Below, in pieces: positions 18,845 to 28,050 of a stretch of DNA of 64,000 bases. The notes under the pieces are model-generated. The model saw only the letters and a list, made by a program, of their open reading frames with translations. It had not been told where the DNA came from and did not search any database. The first letter of the stretch is position 1; every line of letters begins with the position of its first letter. The stretch lies in assembly GCA_028382005.1 (NCBI GenBank), contig JAOESH010000004.1:21170-85169 (forward strand), given 5' to 3'. Position numbers and translations under genes: made by a program. Source of the stretch: Pseudomonadota bacterium (GTDB lineage Bacteria; Pseudomonadota; Alphaproteobacteria; Puniceispirillales; Marisalimonadaceae).

Positions 18845-19990
18845 TTAGCCAAAAATACGTTTAGTCATATCTGGAAGATCAGCACCAAAAAAAGCGTTAT
18901 TTACTACCTTTTGATGATCAGTGTCTAAAACTCTAGCAAGAATTGAAGCGTAAACAGCTCTAGCATCTATAGAAGAATTTAAATCGCGTCCTTCAAATAA
19001 ATTCTTTTTTTCCAGGCCTGGCCAGTCACTTATTATTTTAGATTTAGACAATAGACCTCCAGCCATAAGAATAGCAGATCCATAACCATGTTCGGTCCCA
19101 GATCCGCCATTTTGATCAACTGTACGTCCAAACTCTGTTAGCGAAACAACAATTGTATTTTCAAAGGAAGGTCCCATTTGCTTTGCTAACGTACCTACAA
19201 TATCGTCAAATTGTTCTAATTTTCGGGCATGTTGACCATAGTCGCCACCTTGGTCTGCATGAGTGTCAAAGCCTGCTATATCAAAAACAGCAATGCTTGG
19301 TCCATTGATATCATTTAATTGCTGAGAAGCGATTTTAGCTAAGCCTTTAATTTTTTTACCTGTTATATTTTTTGATTGCATCATGGCAATAGGGCGTTTA
19401 CGAATTGTGTTTAAAACTTTTGATAACATTTCGTCATTTTTATAATCAGCAGCTAAAATTTTTAAAGTATCATCAGTAGGTAAGCTATTTCTTGAAGGCA
19501 TAAAATTATCTAGGTTTTGTCCGCCTCTAAGAATTAAGGGCATAGGAAGAGAAATAGACAAGCTTTTTCTACCAGCTCCCTCTAAAGCTCTACCAAGCCA
19601 TCCAGTTTTATCGTAATAGGGCTTAGTTCCTCCACTTTCCATAAGGTATTGCCCCTCGAAGTGGGATCTTCCTATATAAGGAATTGAAGTTGCATGGATT
19701 ATTGAAGCTTTGTCTTCATTCCATAACTTTTTAAATTTTTTAAGTCTAGGGTGTAGTGCAAAATTTGACGTAACCTTTATTGGTTTATCTACTCCTATAT
19801 CAGGTCTAGCCTTTGCAAGAATACCATTACCAATAAATGGAACTGCGGTTAGACCATCCATCCCGCCACGTAACATAACAACAACTAGGTTTTTCTTGGT
19901 TATACCAGATGCAAACCCTTTAGATAACATTGGGGCAGTAACTATTAATGATGCAGAACCTGATAAAAATACTCTTCTTGAAATATTCAT
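18845..19990 (-). CDS. DUF1501 family secreted protein (Tat-type signal)
   Basis: A 381-aa protein with an N-terminal SRRVFLSGSASLIV segment, a probable twin-arginine signal, so it is likely exported folded. The body matches DUF1501, a sulfatase/alkaline-phosphatase-like fold: LRGGMDGLTAVPF near the start, GFDTHADQG in the middle, and EFGRTVDQNGGSGTEHGYG near residue 270. No enzymatic activity is established for the family to my knowledge. The start overlaps the end of the DUF1800 gene by four bases, a pairing common in proteobacteria and planctomycetes, so the two probably act together. Confidence 0.88.
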   Translation of the reverse strand: MNISRRVFLSGSASLIVTAPMLSKGFASGITKKNLVVVMLRGGMDGLTAVPFIGNGILAKARPDIGVDKPIKVTSNFALHPRLKKFKKLWNEDKASIIHATSIPYIGRSHFEGQYLMESGGTKPYYDKTGWLGRALEGAGRKSLSISLPMPLILRGGQNLDNFMPSRNSLPTDDTLKILAADYKNDEMLSKVLNTIRKRPIAMMQSKNITGKKIKGLAKIASQQLNDINGPSIAVFDIAGFDTHADQGGDYGQHARKLEQFDDIVGTLAKQMGPSFENTIVVSLTEFGRTVDQNGGSGTEHGYGSAILMAGGLLSKSKIISDWPGLEKKNLFEGRDLNSSIDARAVYASILARVLDTDHQKVVNNAFFGADLPDMTKRIFG

Positions 19991-21483
19991 GCGTTTAATA
20001 CCTTTCTACTGCATAAGATAGCAATCAGCGGTTCTGAAATCTTTAAAGTAGGAAATTTTGAGTATTTATTCTTAAGATCTAACTCATCTAAAACATTCAG
20101 TAATTCTTGAGGATCGTCAAAATTATTTTTAACTACTTTTTTGGCAATATCCATAAAAGGTGTAGAGTTTTTATATAATCCAATTTGAACAGGGTTATTG
20201 ATCAGTGCAATTCGTCTAACTAGATATTCTTGAGACAACCATTCTGTGGCTGTATCAGGAAACCCATTGGGTTGTTTTGCTCTAAAAGGAAGGTGACCTA
20301 ATTCAGCAAGTATTTTACTTATTTTCTTCTGTTTATAATTTAGACGTGATACGAAGTCATATTCAAAAACCTTAGGATCTCCAGGCCAGTCAGCACCTGT
20401 CATTCTTGCAACTTGTATAAGCCAAGTTTCTGGTGAAAGAAATTTCTTTTCAGAGTTACCATGTTTCCAGGCGGCGTCTAAAACCGCTTTATGAATTTCT
20501 GTTAATATGCCATCAGATTTTACCCAGGCATCAGTGACAATTTTAATCATATCTCTATTTGGATCGTCACATATAAAATGTCTACATAATTTCCATGCAA
20601 TAAAATTCATACAACTTTGACTTGCACATAAGTCGTTGACTAATTGCCGTAATTGTTTTTTACCTTTAGTTTTTGGACTAAAGCCTGATATTTTATATTC
20701 TTTCCCTAGTACTGTGTGTGTTCCTGGTTCATGATTAAAGTGTTCATATCCTGTTTTTTTAAGTTCACCCTTATGTCCTTTTTTCCAACCTGTAAAACCC
20801 CAACCTGTCATGATATATGCGGTGTTAATAACATCTTCTTGAGTATAACCTGCTTTAGGAGAGATTGTATGAAGTTCTAGTAACTCACGTCCATGATTTT
20901 CATTTAGCCCTTTTACACGTTTGTTTTTACGTTTTCTATGCATATTAGTATCTGAATTAGGACCTGCTGATTTAAAATTATCTAAACTCTTTATCATAGG
21001 CCACGTTAATGTCATATCGTAGACCATATCAGCAAACTTACCTGTCATTAATGGACGTAATTGTTCTCTTTGCATTGGACCTGTATTAAATACTGGTAAT
21101 TTATTTTTATCAACAATAGCAAAGTGATTACCCCAAAAATGCCAAAATCTCTCAAATACAGGTTGATTTCCATGAACCGCTTGATGATGTCTAATAGCTA
21201 ATTCGTATTTTTCAAAATATTTACGTCCAGTTCGACGGTATAGTTTTGTTTTCTTTATTTTCGCTTTTGCAGGGTTCTTCTCTGTTTCTTGAATTTTGTC
21301 TTCTTCAAGTTGAAAATCTACTCTTATATCTATCATTTCAGTTTCAGAGTAAAGTTTTCCAGGCCAAATTAACTTAGGTGATACATTCATTTGAGACTTA
21401 GCCCAATTAAGAGGATCTTCCGGGATGTCTTCGTCTGGTCTTAGTCCAAAACCTACACGACGAATGAATGCCTTAGTCATCAT
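19987..21483 (-). CDS. DUF1800 family protein
   Basis: A 498-aa protein of unknown function, co-transcribed with and upstream of the DUF1501 gene. The DUF1800 hallmark is present: ENHGRELLELHTISPKAGYTQEDV followed by the TGWGF segment. The N-terminal FIRRVGFGLRPDED resembles the family opening (L-x-R-x-x-F-G), with no clear signal peptide. The central region is rich in basic residues. A role in envelope or polymer handling is often suggested for the pair, but nothing here proves it. Confidence 0.88.
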   Translation of the reverse strand: MMTKAFIRRVGFGLRPDEDIPEDPLNWAKSQMNVSPKLIWPGKLYSETEMIDIRVDFQLEEDKIQETEKNPAKAKIKKTKLYRRTGRKYFEKYELAIRHHQAVHGNQPVFERFWHFWGNHFAIVDKNKLPVFNTGPMQREQLRPLMTGKFADMVYDMTLTWPMIKSLDNFKSAGPNSDTNMHRKRKNKRVKGLNENHGRELLELHTISPKAGYTQEDVINTAYIMTGWGFTGWKKGHKGELKKTGYEHFNHEPGTHTVLGKEYKISGFSPKTKGKKQLRQLVNDLCASQSCMNFIAWKLCRHFICDDPNRDMIKIVTDAWVKSDGILTEIHKAVLDAAWKHGNSEKKFLSPETWLIQVARMTGADWPGDPKVFEYDFVSRLNYKQKKISKILAELGHLPFRAKQPNGFPDTATEWLSQEYLVRRIALINNPVQIGLYKNSTPFMDIAKKVVKNNFDDPQELLNVLDELDLKNKYSKFPTLKISEPLIAILCSRKVLNA

Positions 21484-21626
21484 ATCAGTATAAATATCCT
21501 TTTTATTAACTATATATTTTGGTCATTTTAATTTAAAAAACAACAATTAATTAAACTATATTTTATTTGTATAATTTATGGTTTTGATTAAAATTAATTT
21601 TTAAATACGCTTTTTGAGGTACTGTA

Positions 21627-22613
21627 ATGGCTAAAGATAAACCAACTAATAAAAAAAAAGTATTAATGGTTCAAGGTCTTCACGAAGAAGGAAAGAAATT
21701 ATTATTAGAAAGAGATGATATTGAGGCAATTACGATTATGTCTGGTGATGAAAATGAAATTATGAAAGCAGCAAAAGATGCTCATGGAATTACTGTTAGG
21801 ACAGCAAATATTTCGAGAAGAATAATTGAGAATTCTAAAAATCTACAAATAGTATCTAGGCACGGTGTTGGTTATGATTCTATTGACGTTAATGCGTTAA
21901 ATGATTGTGGTATTCCCTTGGCAATAGCAGCACATTCAAATATGATTTCTGTTGCTGAACATGCAATGTTTATGTTGTTAGCACTTTCTAAAAATGTTTT
22001 TTATTATGATGAATTTGCTCGAAAAGCCGATTGGACAAGTCGATGGGATATAAGAGCTTGGGATGTTGCAGAAAAAAATTTACTAATTGTTGGATTTGGA
22101 AGAATTGGATCAAAGTTGGTTAAGAGGGCTTTAGCTTTTGATATGAACGTATTTGTATATGACCCTTATATCAATGCTTCTGAAATAAAAAAATCTGGTG
22201 CAAATCATATAGAAAATTATGTCGACATTTTAGGAGATATGGATGCAGTATCATTACATTGTCCAAAAAATGAAGAAACTACTGATATGTTTTCTGAAAA
22301 AGAATTTAATATGATGAAGAAGAGTTCATTTTTAATAAACTGCGCTAGGGGAGGAATAGTAAATGAAAAAGCTCTTTATGACGCATTAACCTCTAAGAAA
22401 ATTCTAGGTGCAGGATTAGATGTATATGATGATGAACCTTCAACATCTTCAAATCCATTGTTTGGTTTGGATAATATCCTACTTTCTCCGCATATTGCAG
22501 GTGTTACACAAGAAGCTACTATTAGAATGTCAAAACAAGCGGTTCAAAATGTGCTTGATATATTTGATAATAAAATAGACCCCGAAGTTATAATCAATAA
22601 AAATGTTTTGTAG
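21627..22613 (+). CDS. D-isomer-specific 2-hydroxyacid dehydrogenase (PGDH/GhrB-like)
   Basis: NAD(P)-dependent reduction of a 2-oxoacid such as hydroxypyruvate, glyoxylate or 3-phosphohydroxypyruvate. The 328-aa protein has the nucleotide-binding GFGRIGSKLVKRAL near residue 156, the catalytic Arg in NCARGGIVNE, the Glu in the DDEPS loop region, and the catalytic His in LLSPHIAG. There is no C-terminal ACT domain, so it is not a regulated SerA. It begins a four-gene operon with an HpcH/HpaI aldolase 10 bp downstream. Gluconate-type, hydroxypyruvate or sugar-acid metabolism would all suit; the exact substrate is unknown. Confidence 0.87.
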   Translation: MAKDKPTNKKKVLMVQGLHEEGKKLLLERDDIEAITIMSGDENEIMKAAKDAHGITVRTANISRRIIENSKNLQIVSRHGVGYDSIDVNALNDCGIPLAIAAHSNMISVAEHAMFMLLALSKNVFYYDEFARKADWTSRWDIRAWDVAEKNLLIVGFGRIGSKLVKRALAFDMNVFVYDPYINASEIKKSGANHIENYVDILGDMDAVSLHCPKNEETTDMFSEKEFNMMKKSSFLINCARGGIVNEKALYDALTSKKILGAGLDVYDDEPSTSSNPLFGLDNILLSPHIAGVTQEATIRMSKQAVQNVLDIFDNKIDPEVIINKNVL

Positions 22614-22623
22614 GAGTAAATAA

Positions 22624-23382
22624 ATGGAACAGCAATCTTTAAGAAACTGTTGGTCAAAAGGTAAGGGAGCCATTAATGCTTGGTGCTCTATTCCAAATGC
22701 AGTTACAGCCGAAATGATGTCAATGAACGATTTTGACTCTATAACAATAGACATGCAACATGGTTTAGTAGATTATCAAACTGCCTTAAACATGCTTCAA
22801 GTTATATCTGGGTCTGGAAAAACACCTATGGTTAGAGTTCCTTGGAATGAACCAGGAATTATTATGAAATCTCTAGATGCGGGTGCTTTAGGCGTAATAT
22901 GTCCAATGATAAATACTCCTGAGGATGCTATCGAGTTTGTTGCTACAACAAAATATGCTCCTGTAGGAAGTAGAAGTTCTGGTCCAACAAGAGCTATGAT
23001 GATACATGGCCCAAATTATCATGATGAAGCAAATGATAATATTATTTCTTTAGCTATGATAGAAACAGTTGAAGCTTTAGGTAATGTTGAAAAAATTGCA
23101 GCAACTGAAGGCTTAACTGGAATTTATATAGGTCCGTCAGATTTAAGTATTTCTATGGGATATAAACCAGGTTTAGATAGAGCAGAGCCAGAAGTAATAG
23201 AAGCTATTCAAAGAATTGAAAAGGCCTGTATTGACAATAATATCAAGGTTGGTATCCACTGCCTTTCCCCTTCATATTTAAAAGATAAATTATCTAATGG
23301 ATATCACTTAGCGACTTTAGCTAGTGATGTAAGGATTTATGCCGAAGGTATAAGTAATAAATTAAAAGAAGCTAGAGCATAA
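22624..23382 (+). CDS. HpcH/HpaI-family class II 2-oxoacid aldolase
   Basis: Metal-dependent pyruvate-type aldolase of 252 aa. Family features: NAWCSIPNAVTAEMM, DSITIDMQHGLVDY (His base), MVRVPWNEPG with the conserved Arg, VICPMINTPEDA, and the metal-binding Glu in MIETVEALGN with the matching Asp in YIGPSDLSISMG. Relatives cleave 4-hydroxy-2-oxoheptanedioate, 5-keto-4-deoxyglucarate or 2-keto-3-deoxyrhamnonate. Placement between a 2-hydroxyacid dehydrogenase and an MDR oxidoreductase suggests sugar-acid or hydroxyacid breakdown to pyruvate plus an aldehyde. Confidence 0.88.
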   Translation: MEQQSLRNCWSKGKGAINAWCSIPNAVTAEMMSMNDFDSITIDMQHGLVDYQTALNMLQVISGSGKTPMVRVPWNEPGIIMKSLDAGALGVICPMINTPEDAIEFVATTKYAPVGSRSSGPTRAMMIHGPNYHDEANDNIISLAMIETVEALGNVEKIAATEGLTGIYIGPSDLSISMGYKPGLDRAEPEVIEAIQRIEKACIDNNIKVGIHCLSPSYLKDKLSNGYHLATLASDVRIYAEGISNKLKEARA

Positions 23383-23412
23383 ATCTACATATTTAATAAT
23401 TGAGGAGATATA

Positions 23413-24384
23413 ATGAGGGCGGTAACAGTTATTGAAGGTGGAGTTAATATTCTAGATGTTGAAATTCCAAAACCTAAAAACAATGAAGTTCTTGTTAAAG
23501 TATTTTCTTGTGGTCTAAATAGAGCGGATCTAATGGTTGCCGATGGGGGGGCACATGGATCTGCAGGTGGTTCAGGTACAATTGTAGGGATGGAATTTTC
23601 TGGCGAAGTTATTGAGTTTGGTAATGATGTAACTAACCTCTCAGTCGGTGATAGAGTTATGTGTTCAGGTACTTCTGCTTGGGCAGAATATGCGGTTACA
23701 GATTGGGGAAGAGTTATTAAGATTCCTGATAATAATATGGATTTGATTACAGCAAGCACTTTACCAATAGCTCTTGGAACTATGCATAATGCAATTGTGA
23801 CTGCTGGCGAGTTTTTAAAGGGACAATCTATTCTTATTCAAGGAGCAAGTTCTGGCGTTGGTTTGATGGGGTTGCAAATAGCAAAAAATTTAGAAGCTAA
23901 AATGATCATTGGAACTTCAACAAAACCTGAAAAGTTTGATAGATTAAAACAATTGGGTGCAGATATTGTTGTTAACTCAAAAGATCCTAAATGGTCAGAA
24001 GAAGTTTTAGATAAAACAAATGGTGAAGGGGTTGATTTAATTATAGACCAATTATCAGGTTATACCGTTAATCAAAATATGTTAGCCACTAAGATAAAAG
24101 GTAATATTATTAATGTTGGAAGATTAGCGGGTGGGCCTTCTGAATTTAATTGTGACATTCATGCTCTTAGGAGAATAAATTATAAAGGAGTTACTTTCAG
24201 AACTAGATCTTTAGATGAAATTAGAAATGTCTTTGCAAATATGTGGAATGATTTAAGTAGCATGGTCTCCAATGGAAATTTATCTATGCCAATTGAAAAA
24301 GTGTTTGATTTTAATGATGTTTCTCAAGCATTATCTCATATGAGAGATAATAAACATTTTGGAAAATTAATTTTAAAATTGTAA
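23413..24384 (+). CDS. Zinc-independent MDR oxidoreductase, NADPH:quinone reductase-like
   Basis: A 323-aa medium-chain dehydrogenase/reductase. The NAD(P)-binding loop is IQGASSGVGLMGLQIAK near residue 142, and the segment GVDLIIDQLSG is typical of quinone oxidoreductases. Cysteine ligands of zinc alcohol dehydrogenases are absent. The ribosome site TGAGGAG precedes ATG 23413. It probably reduces an alpha,beta-unsaturated carbonyl or a quinone produced or used by the neighbouring aldolase/dehydrogenase pair. The ORF on the opposite strand (23385-23759) is a shadow. Confidence 0.86.
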   Translation: MRAVTVIEGGVNILDVEIPKPKNNEVLVKVFSCGLNRADLMVADGGAHGSAGGSGTIVGMEFSGEVIEFGNDVTNLSVGDRVMCSGTSAWAEYAVTDWGRVIKIPDNNMDLITASTLPIALGTMHNAIVTAGEFLKGQSILIQGASSGVGLMGLQIAKNLEAKMIIGTSTKPEKFDRLKQLGADIVVNSKDPKWSEEVLDKTNGEGVDLIIDQLSGYTVNQNMLATKIKGNIINVGRLAGGPSEFNCDIHALRRINYKGVTFRTRSLDEIRNVFANMWNDLSSMVSNGNLSMPIEKVFDFNDVSQALSHMRDNKHFGKLILKL

Positions 24385-24396
24385 AGTTTATTTATT

Positions 24397-25140
24397 TTGT
24401 TTTCTGATCCATTAATAATTACAGCTATATTAGTAGCCTTTTCACTTGGTGGAATTTTAAAGGGTGCTACAGGTGCAGGTGCACCCATAATTACTATTCC
24501 AGTTATTGCAGCTTTTTACGATGTAAGAATAGCAGTGATTATTATGGTGGTTCCAAATTTATTAACAAATATTGGACAATTATATCAATTTAGAAAAACT
24601 ATTTTACCTAAGTTTTTTACATTATCATTTGCTTTAGGTGGTGGGATTGGGGCGTTTTTAGGGACAATTTTACTAGTAAATTTGTCAATAAAAATTTTGA
24701 CGCTATCTGTAGCTTTTATAGTTATCATATACATATTGCTTAAGTTAATAGTCCCTTCTTGGAAATTGACCTATAAAAAAGCAGAGAAATTAGTTTTTTT
24801 AATGGGGACAGGTGGTGGCGTTCTTCAGGGGACTGCAGGGCTTTCTGCTCCAATATCAATAACATTCCTTAATTCTATGAAATTAGAACGAAATCAATTT
24901 ATTCCAACAATTTCTGTTTATTTTGGAGTCATGTCTATTTTTCAAATGCCTACTTTGTATTATTATGATTTTTTGAATTTAGAAATTATTATAGTTAGCT
25001 TTATATCTACATTAGTACTTTTATTATTTATGCCATTTGGATCTTGGATAGCTAAAAGTGTGTCTAAAGAAAGTTTTGACAAGATAACTTTAATACTTTT
25101 AGGATTTATTGCCTTTAGGATAATATATTTAAACTTTTAA
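24397..25140 (+). CDS. TSUP (TauE/SafE) family membrane permease
   Basis: A 247-aa integral inner-membrane protein with about eight hydrophobic helices in two similar halves; each half carries the family G-rich signature (LGGILKGATGAGAPIITIP and MGTGGGVLQGTAGLSAPI). TSUP proteins export or import sulfite, sulfoacetate or organic acids. The start is TTG 24397, twelve bases after the upstream stop; no in-frame ATG precedes the first helix. It closes the 21627-25140 operon, so it may move the substrate or product of that pathway. Confidence 0.87.
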   Translation: MFSDPLIITAILVAFSLGGILKGATGAGAPIITIPVIAAFYDVRIAVIIMVVPNLLTNIGQLYQFRKTILPKFFTLSFALGGGIGAFLGTILLVNLSIKILTLSVAFIVIIYILLKLIVPSWKLTYKKAEKLVFLMGTGGGVLQGTAGLSAPISITFLNSMKLERNQFIPTISVYFGVMSIFQMPTLYYYDFLNLEIIIVSFISTLVLLLFMPFGSWIAKSVSKESFDKITLILLGFIAFRIIYLNF

Positions 25141-25146
25141 TATTTA

Positions 25147-25857
25147 TTATTTATACCTATTTCCACAAACTAATTTTCCATTTTGAGTAATACAACTGTA
25201 TTGCAATTTATTAGAATTATTTTTATTCTCAGTTTTTGAAATTGAGGGGATACATCCTTCTAAAAATTTATTGCTAATATTATCATTATTAAAATTTGTA
25301 TTAGTGTTGATGATATTCCCGCTCTTGGATAGTTTAAAATAAGCAAACGGTGAAACCTTTCTTATCACTTTTTCTTTAAAAAATAGATCTAAATTACTGC
25401 CATAATTAATTAATTCTAATTCATTGTTTTTGGATAAAAAAACATTATTTTTAAACTTCTTAAAGCTATAAGAAAAAAAATTTATATTATATTTATCAGA
25501 TGAATTATTTGGGATTTTTAGGAAAAGGTTACCGTTAATAAATTCAAAAGTAATTTCATAATTTTGTTTCACAAAATTTAAATCACTTACTTTTAAAGAG
25601 GAATTAGGAGATAAACATATTTTTGATTTATTTTTTAAAACAAAACTTGCTGGTAAATTTTTAGTTTTTAAGAAATCACCAATTTTTATTGAATCAGCAT
25701 TTTTAAGATTAAATCTTTTTCCATAAATATCTAAAATAAATATGTCATTATTTACTTTAGTCACATCTATTTTTGAAGAACTAAAGCTAGGAGTATTGAA
25801 AAAAACAAAAGATAATAAGAGGAATACAATTCTTTTTATTTGAAAAGGTGAATTCAT
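25147..25857 (-). CDS. Probable exported FecR-like protein
   Basis: A 236-aa protein starting at ATG 25857; the track start at 25893 lies inside a palindrome and is unlikely. It has a hydrophobic signal segment (KRIVFLLLSFVFF) then polar sequence. The stretch IGDFLKTKNLPASFVLKNKS followed by ICLSPNSSLKV and a later FINGNLFLKI resembles the FecR beta domain (G-D-x-L... S-x-L-x-V ... x-G-x-L-F). There is no HTH or transmembrane anchor after the signal and no sigma-factor gene nearby. The C-terminus has four cysteines (GC, SC, VC type). Very low-complexity, Asn/Lys-rich composition. Assignment is tentative. Confidence 0.5.
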   Translation of the reverse strand: MNSPFQIKRIVFLLLSFVFFNTPSFSSSKIDVTKVNNDIFILDIYGKRFNLKNADSIKIGDFLKTKNLPASFVLKNKSKICLSPNSSLKVSDLNFVKQNYEITFEFINGNLFLKIPNNSSDKYNINFFSYSFKKFKNNVFLSKNNELELINYGSNLDLFFKEKVIRKVSPFAYFKLSKSGNIINTNTNFNNDNISNKFLEGCIPSISKTENKNNSNKLQYSCITQNGKLVCGNRYK

Positions 25858-25864
25858 TATATCA

Positions 25865-25896
25865 AAGGTAGTCACATTATTTAATGTGACCACCTT
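25865..25896. repeat. 32-bp near-perfect palindrome between BMP gene and FecR-like gene
   Basis: AAGGT-a-GTCACATTA-tt-TAATGTGAC-c-ACCTT: 15-base arms with one mismatch. It sits 14 bases after the BMP stop and just before the FecR-like start on the minus strand. As RNA it would be a stable hairpin followed by only three U residues, so it may be a weak terminator, an RNA-stabilising element, or a translation-control hairpin. Confidence 0.65.
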
Positions 25897-25910
25897 GTTA
25901 CTTTATTAAA

Positions 25911-27029
25911 TTATCCAGGAATTTTTCCGTTTACGCCCTTCAGATAATAGTTCATGCCCCAAAGAGCACCATCATCGAGAGTTTTTCCTGCAGGTATAAT
26001 TTCTTTACCTGTATTATCAACTAAAGGACCAGCAAAAATATTGACCTTTCCAGTTTTTACATCATTAACTGCTTTTTGAGCTTTTTTCGCAACATCGCCA
26101 GGCATATTTTGAAACTTAGATATAGTTAACATGTCTGCATCCAAGCCACCCCATACGTTTCCTGCCCAATGATCAGGTCCATCACCAGTGCTCCATTTTT
26201 TATTTCTTAATTGTTCTATTTTTTTAATATAATATGGTCCCCAATTATTAACAGATGCAAATAATTGAGCTTTTGGAGCAAACGCTGACATATCAGTTGA
26301 CTGTCCAAAACCTAGGGCACCTTTTTTTTCAGCTATTTGAAGCATTGCAGGTGAGTCAGTATGTTGTGCTAAAATATCTGCACCTTCTGCAATATGAACT
26401 TTTGCTGCATCGGCTTCCTTAACGGGATCATACCAAGTATTAGCCCAAATAACCGAAATTGTTGCATCTTTATTGACTGATCTTAATCCTTGAGCAAATG
26501 CGTTAATACCCATTATTACCTCTGCAATAGGATATGCACCAATATAACCTATCTTATTAGTTTTAGTCATTAGACCAGCTACTACGCCTTGAATATACCT
26601 ACCTTCATAAAATCTTATGTTACCTGTAGCTAAATTTTTAGACCTTTTGTAACCTGTAATATGTTCGAACTTTATATTTGGAAATTCTTTAGCAACTTTT
26701 AATGTTGGCTCCATGTATCCAAAAGATGTAGTGAAAATAATTTCATTTCCTTGTTTGGCAAGCTCTCTAATTACTCTTGTTGCATCGGGGCCTTCAGGAA
26801 CATTTTCTACTACTGATATCTTAACATCTTTACCAAAACGTTTTTCAACCATTTGTTTTCCTAGCTCATGAGCATATGTCCAACCATGGTCTCCTGGAGT
26901 TGTTAAATAAACAAATCCTACTTTTGTAGTGCCACCATGACCAGACGCAAAGGAACTACTTACTAATAACATAAAAACTGATGCACTTAATGCAAACAGT
27001 GAAAAAATACGCATACAAAATTTTATCAT
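25911..27029 (-). CDS. BMP-family substrate-binding lipoprotein-like/periplasmic protein of an ABC importer
   Basis: A 372-aa periplasmic binding protein with a cleavable signal (FALSASVFMLLVSSSFASG). The BMP/Med family signature is clear: VGFVYLTTPGDHGWTYAHELG, then EIIFTTSFGYMEPTLKVAKEFPNIKFEHITGY and GYIGAYPIAEVIMGINAFAQG. Characterised members bind nucleosides, purines or autoinducer-2-like ligands. ATG 27029 is supported by an AGGAG six bases upstream. It precedes the FecR-like gene, and the two permeases and ATPase lie upstream in the same orientation. With a purine-catabolic island 17 kb away, a nucleoside or purine substrate is attractive but inferred. Confidence 0.92.
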   Translation of the reverse strand: MIKFCMRIFSLFALSASVFMLLVSSSFASGHGGTTKVGFVYLTTPGDHGWTYAHELGKQMVEKRFGKDVKISVVENVPEGPDATRVIRELAKQGNEIIFTTSFGYMEPTLKVAKEFPNIKFEHITGYKRSKNLATGNIRFYEGRYIQGVVAGLMTKTNKIGYIGAYPIAEVIMGINAFAQGLRSVNKDATISVIWANTWYDPVKEADAAKVHIAEGADILAQHTDSPAMLQIAEKKGALGFGQSTDMSAFAPKAQLFASVNNWGPYYIKKIEQLRNKKWSTGDGPDHWAGNVWGGLDADMLTISKFQNMPGDVAKKAQKAVNDVKTGKVNIFAGPLVDNTGKEIIPAGKTLDDGALWGMNYYLKGVNGKIPG

Positions 27030-27137
27030 TTCAAACTCCTAAATTAATAATAAAAGTTTAGAGTGAATCTAAAAAATCACAACAGAAAAAAGATCAATTT
27101 TTAAATTAAATAATTAAAATATATATTTTTAGTGATT

Positions 27138-28049
27138 TTATTGTGAATCTACAAATGGTTTACCAAGTGAAGCCGGAACAATACTTTTGTTTTTTGACAT
27201 TCTTCCAGAAATCATAGTTAAAGCAATGATCGTTGCTAGGTAAGGCATCATTGAAAGTATTTGCGATGGTATTGGCCATCCCCTAGCTTGACCGACTAAT
27301 TGAGCTATCGTTATTCCACCGAATATCAAAGCACCAACAATTATTCTCCATGGTATCCAAGAAGCAAATACTACTAATGCTAGTGCTATCCATCCACGTC
27401 CTGCTGTCATGCCTTCTGACCAGTGAGGTGTTAATACTAGAGGAATGTAAGCTCCTCCAATACCTGCACACATTCCTCCAAAACAAGTTGCAAACCATCT
27501 TATTTTTTTAACTGAGTAACCAATTGAATGAGCACTGTGATGATCATCACCAACTGCTCGTAAAACTATACCAGGTTTTGTATATTTTAGAAAATAAGTA
27601 GCAAATATAATTATAGCTATTGATAAGTAGGCAATTAGGTCTTGTTTAAAAAGAATATTACCAATCATAGGAATATCTGATAATAAGAAAATTTCTATTT
27701 TAGGTAATGAAGGTATCGTTTTTCCCACTAATGGAGCTCCTGCTAAGCCAGTTAATCCAGTTGCAAAAATAGTTAAACCAAGCCCTGTTGCTACTTGATT
27801 TGTCATAAAATTAATTGTAAAAATTGAAAATATTGAAGCCATAAATATACCTGAAAGTCCCCCAGCCAATATCCCAAAGTAAGGGTTTCCTAGCCATAAT
27901 ACGGCACCTAAAGCACCTACTGCTCCACTTAACATCATTCCTTCTACACCAAGATTTAACACGCCGCTTTTTTCAGAAATTAATTCTCCAATTGCAGCTA
28001 GTAACAAAGGTATTGAAGTTGCAATTATAGTTAAAATCAAAGCATCCAT
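27138..28049 (-). CDS. ABC importer permease (nucleoside-type, NupQ/YufQ-like)
   Basis: A 303-aa inner-membrane permease with about eight helices and the conserved [18 protein letters not shown] loop near residue 26, the coupling-region signature of the branched BPD_transp_2 family (YufQ/NupC type). Later segments [15 protein letters not shown] and the end RPxxx-type KPFVDSQ fit. One base separates it from the second permease, so the importer genes are one operon with order ATPase > permease > permease > BMP. Confidence 0.92.
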   Translation of the reverse strand: MDALILTIIATSIPLLLAAIGELISEKSGVLNLGVEGMMLSGAVGALGAVLWLGNPYFGILAGGLSGIFMASIFSIFTINFMTNQVATGLGLTIFATGLTGLAGAPLVGKTIPSLPKIEIFLLSDIPMIGNILFKQDLIAYLSIAIIIFATYFLKYTKPGIVLRAVGDDHHSAHSIGYSVKKIRWFATCFGGMCAGIGGAYIPLVLTPHWSEGMTAGRGWIALALVVFASWIPWRIIVGALIFGGITIAQLVGQARGWPIPSQILSMMPYLATIIALTMISGRMSKNKSIVPASLGKPFVDSQ

Positions 28050-28050
28050 G

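Noticed and set aside
23385-23759. 124-aa minus-strand ORF over the start of the MDR gene
   Set aside because: Overlaps a well supported gene with its own GAGGAG site; no domain.
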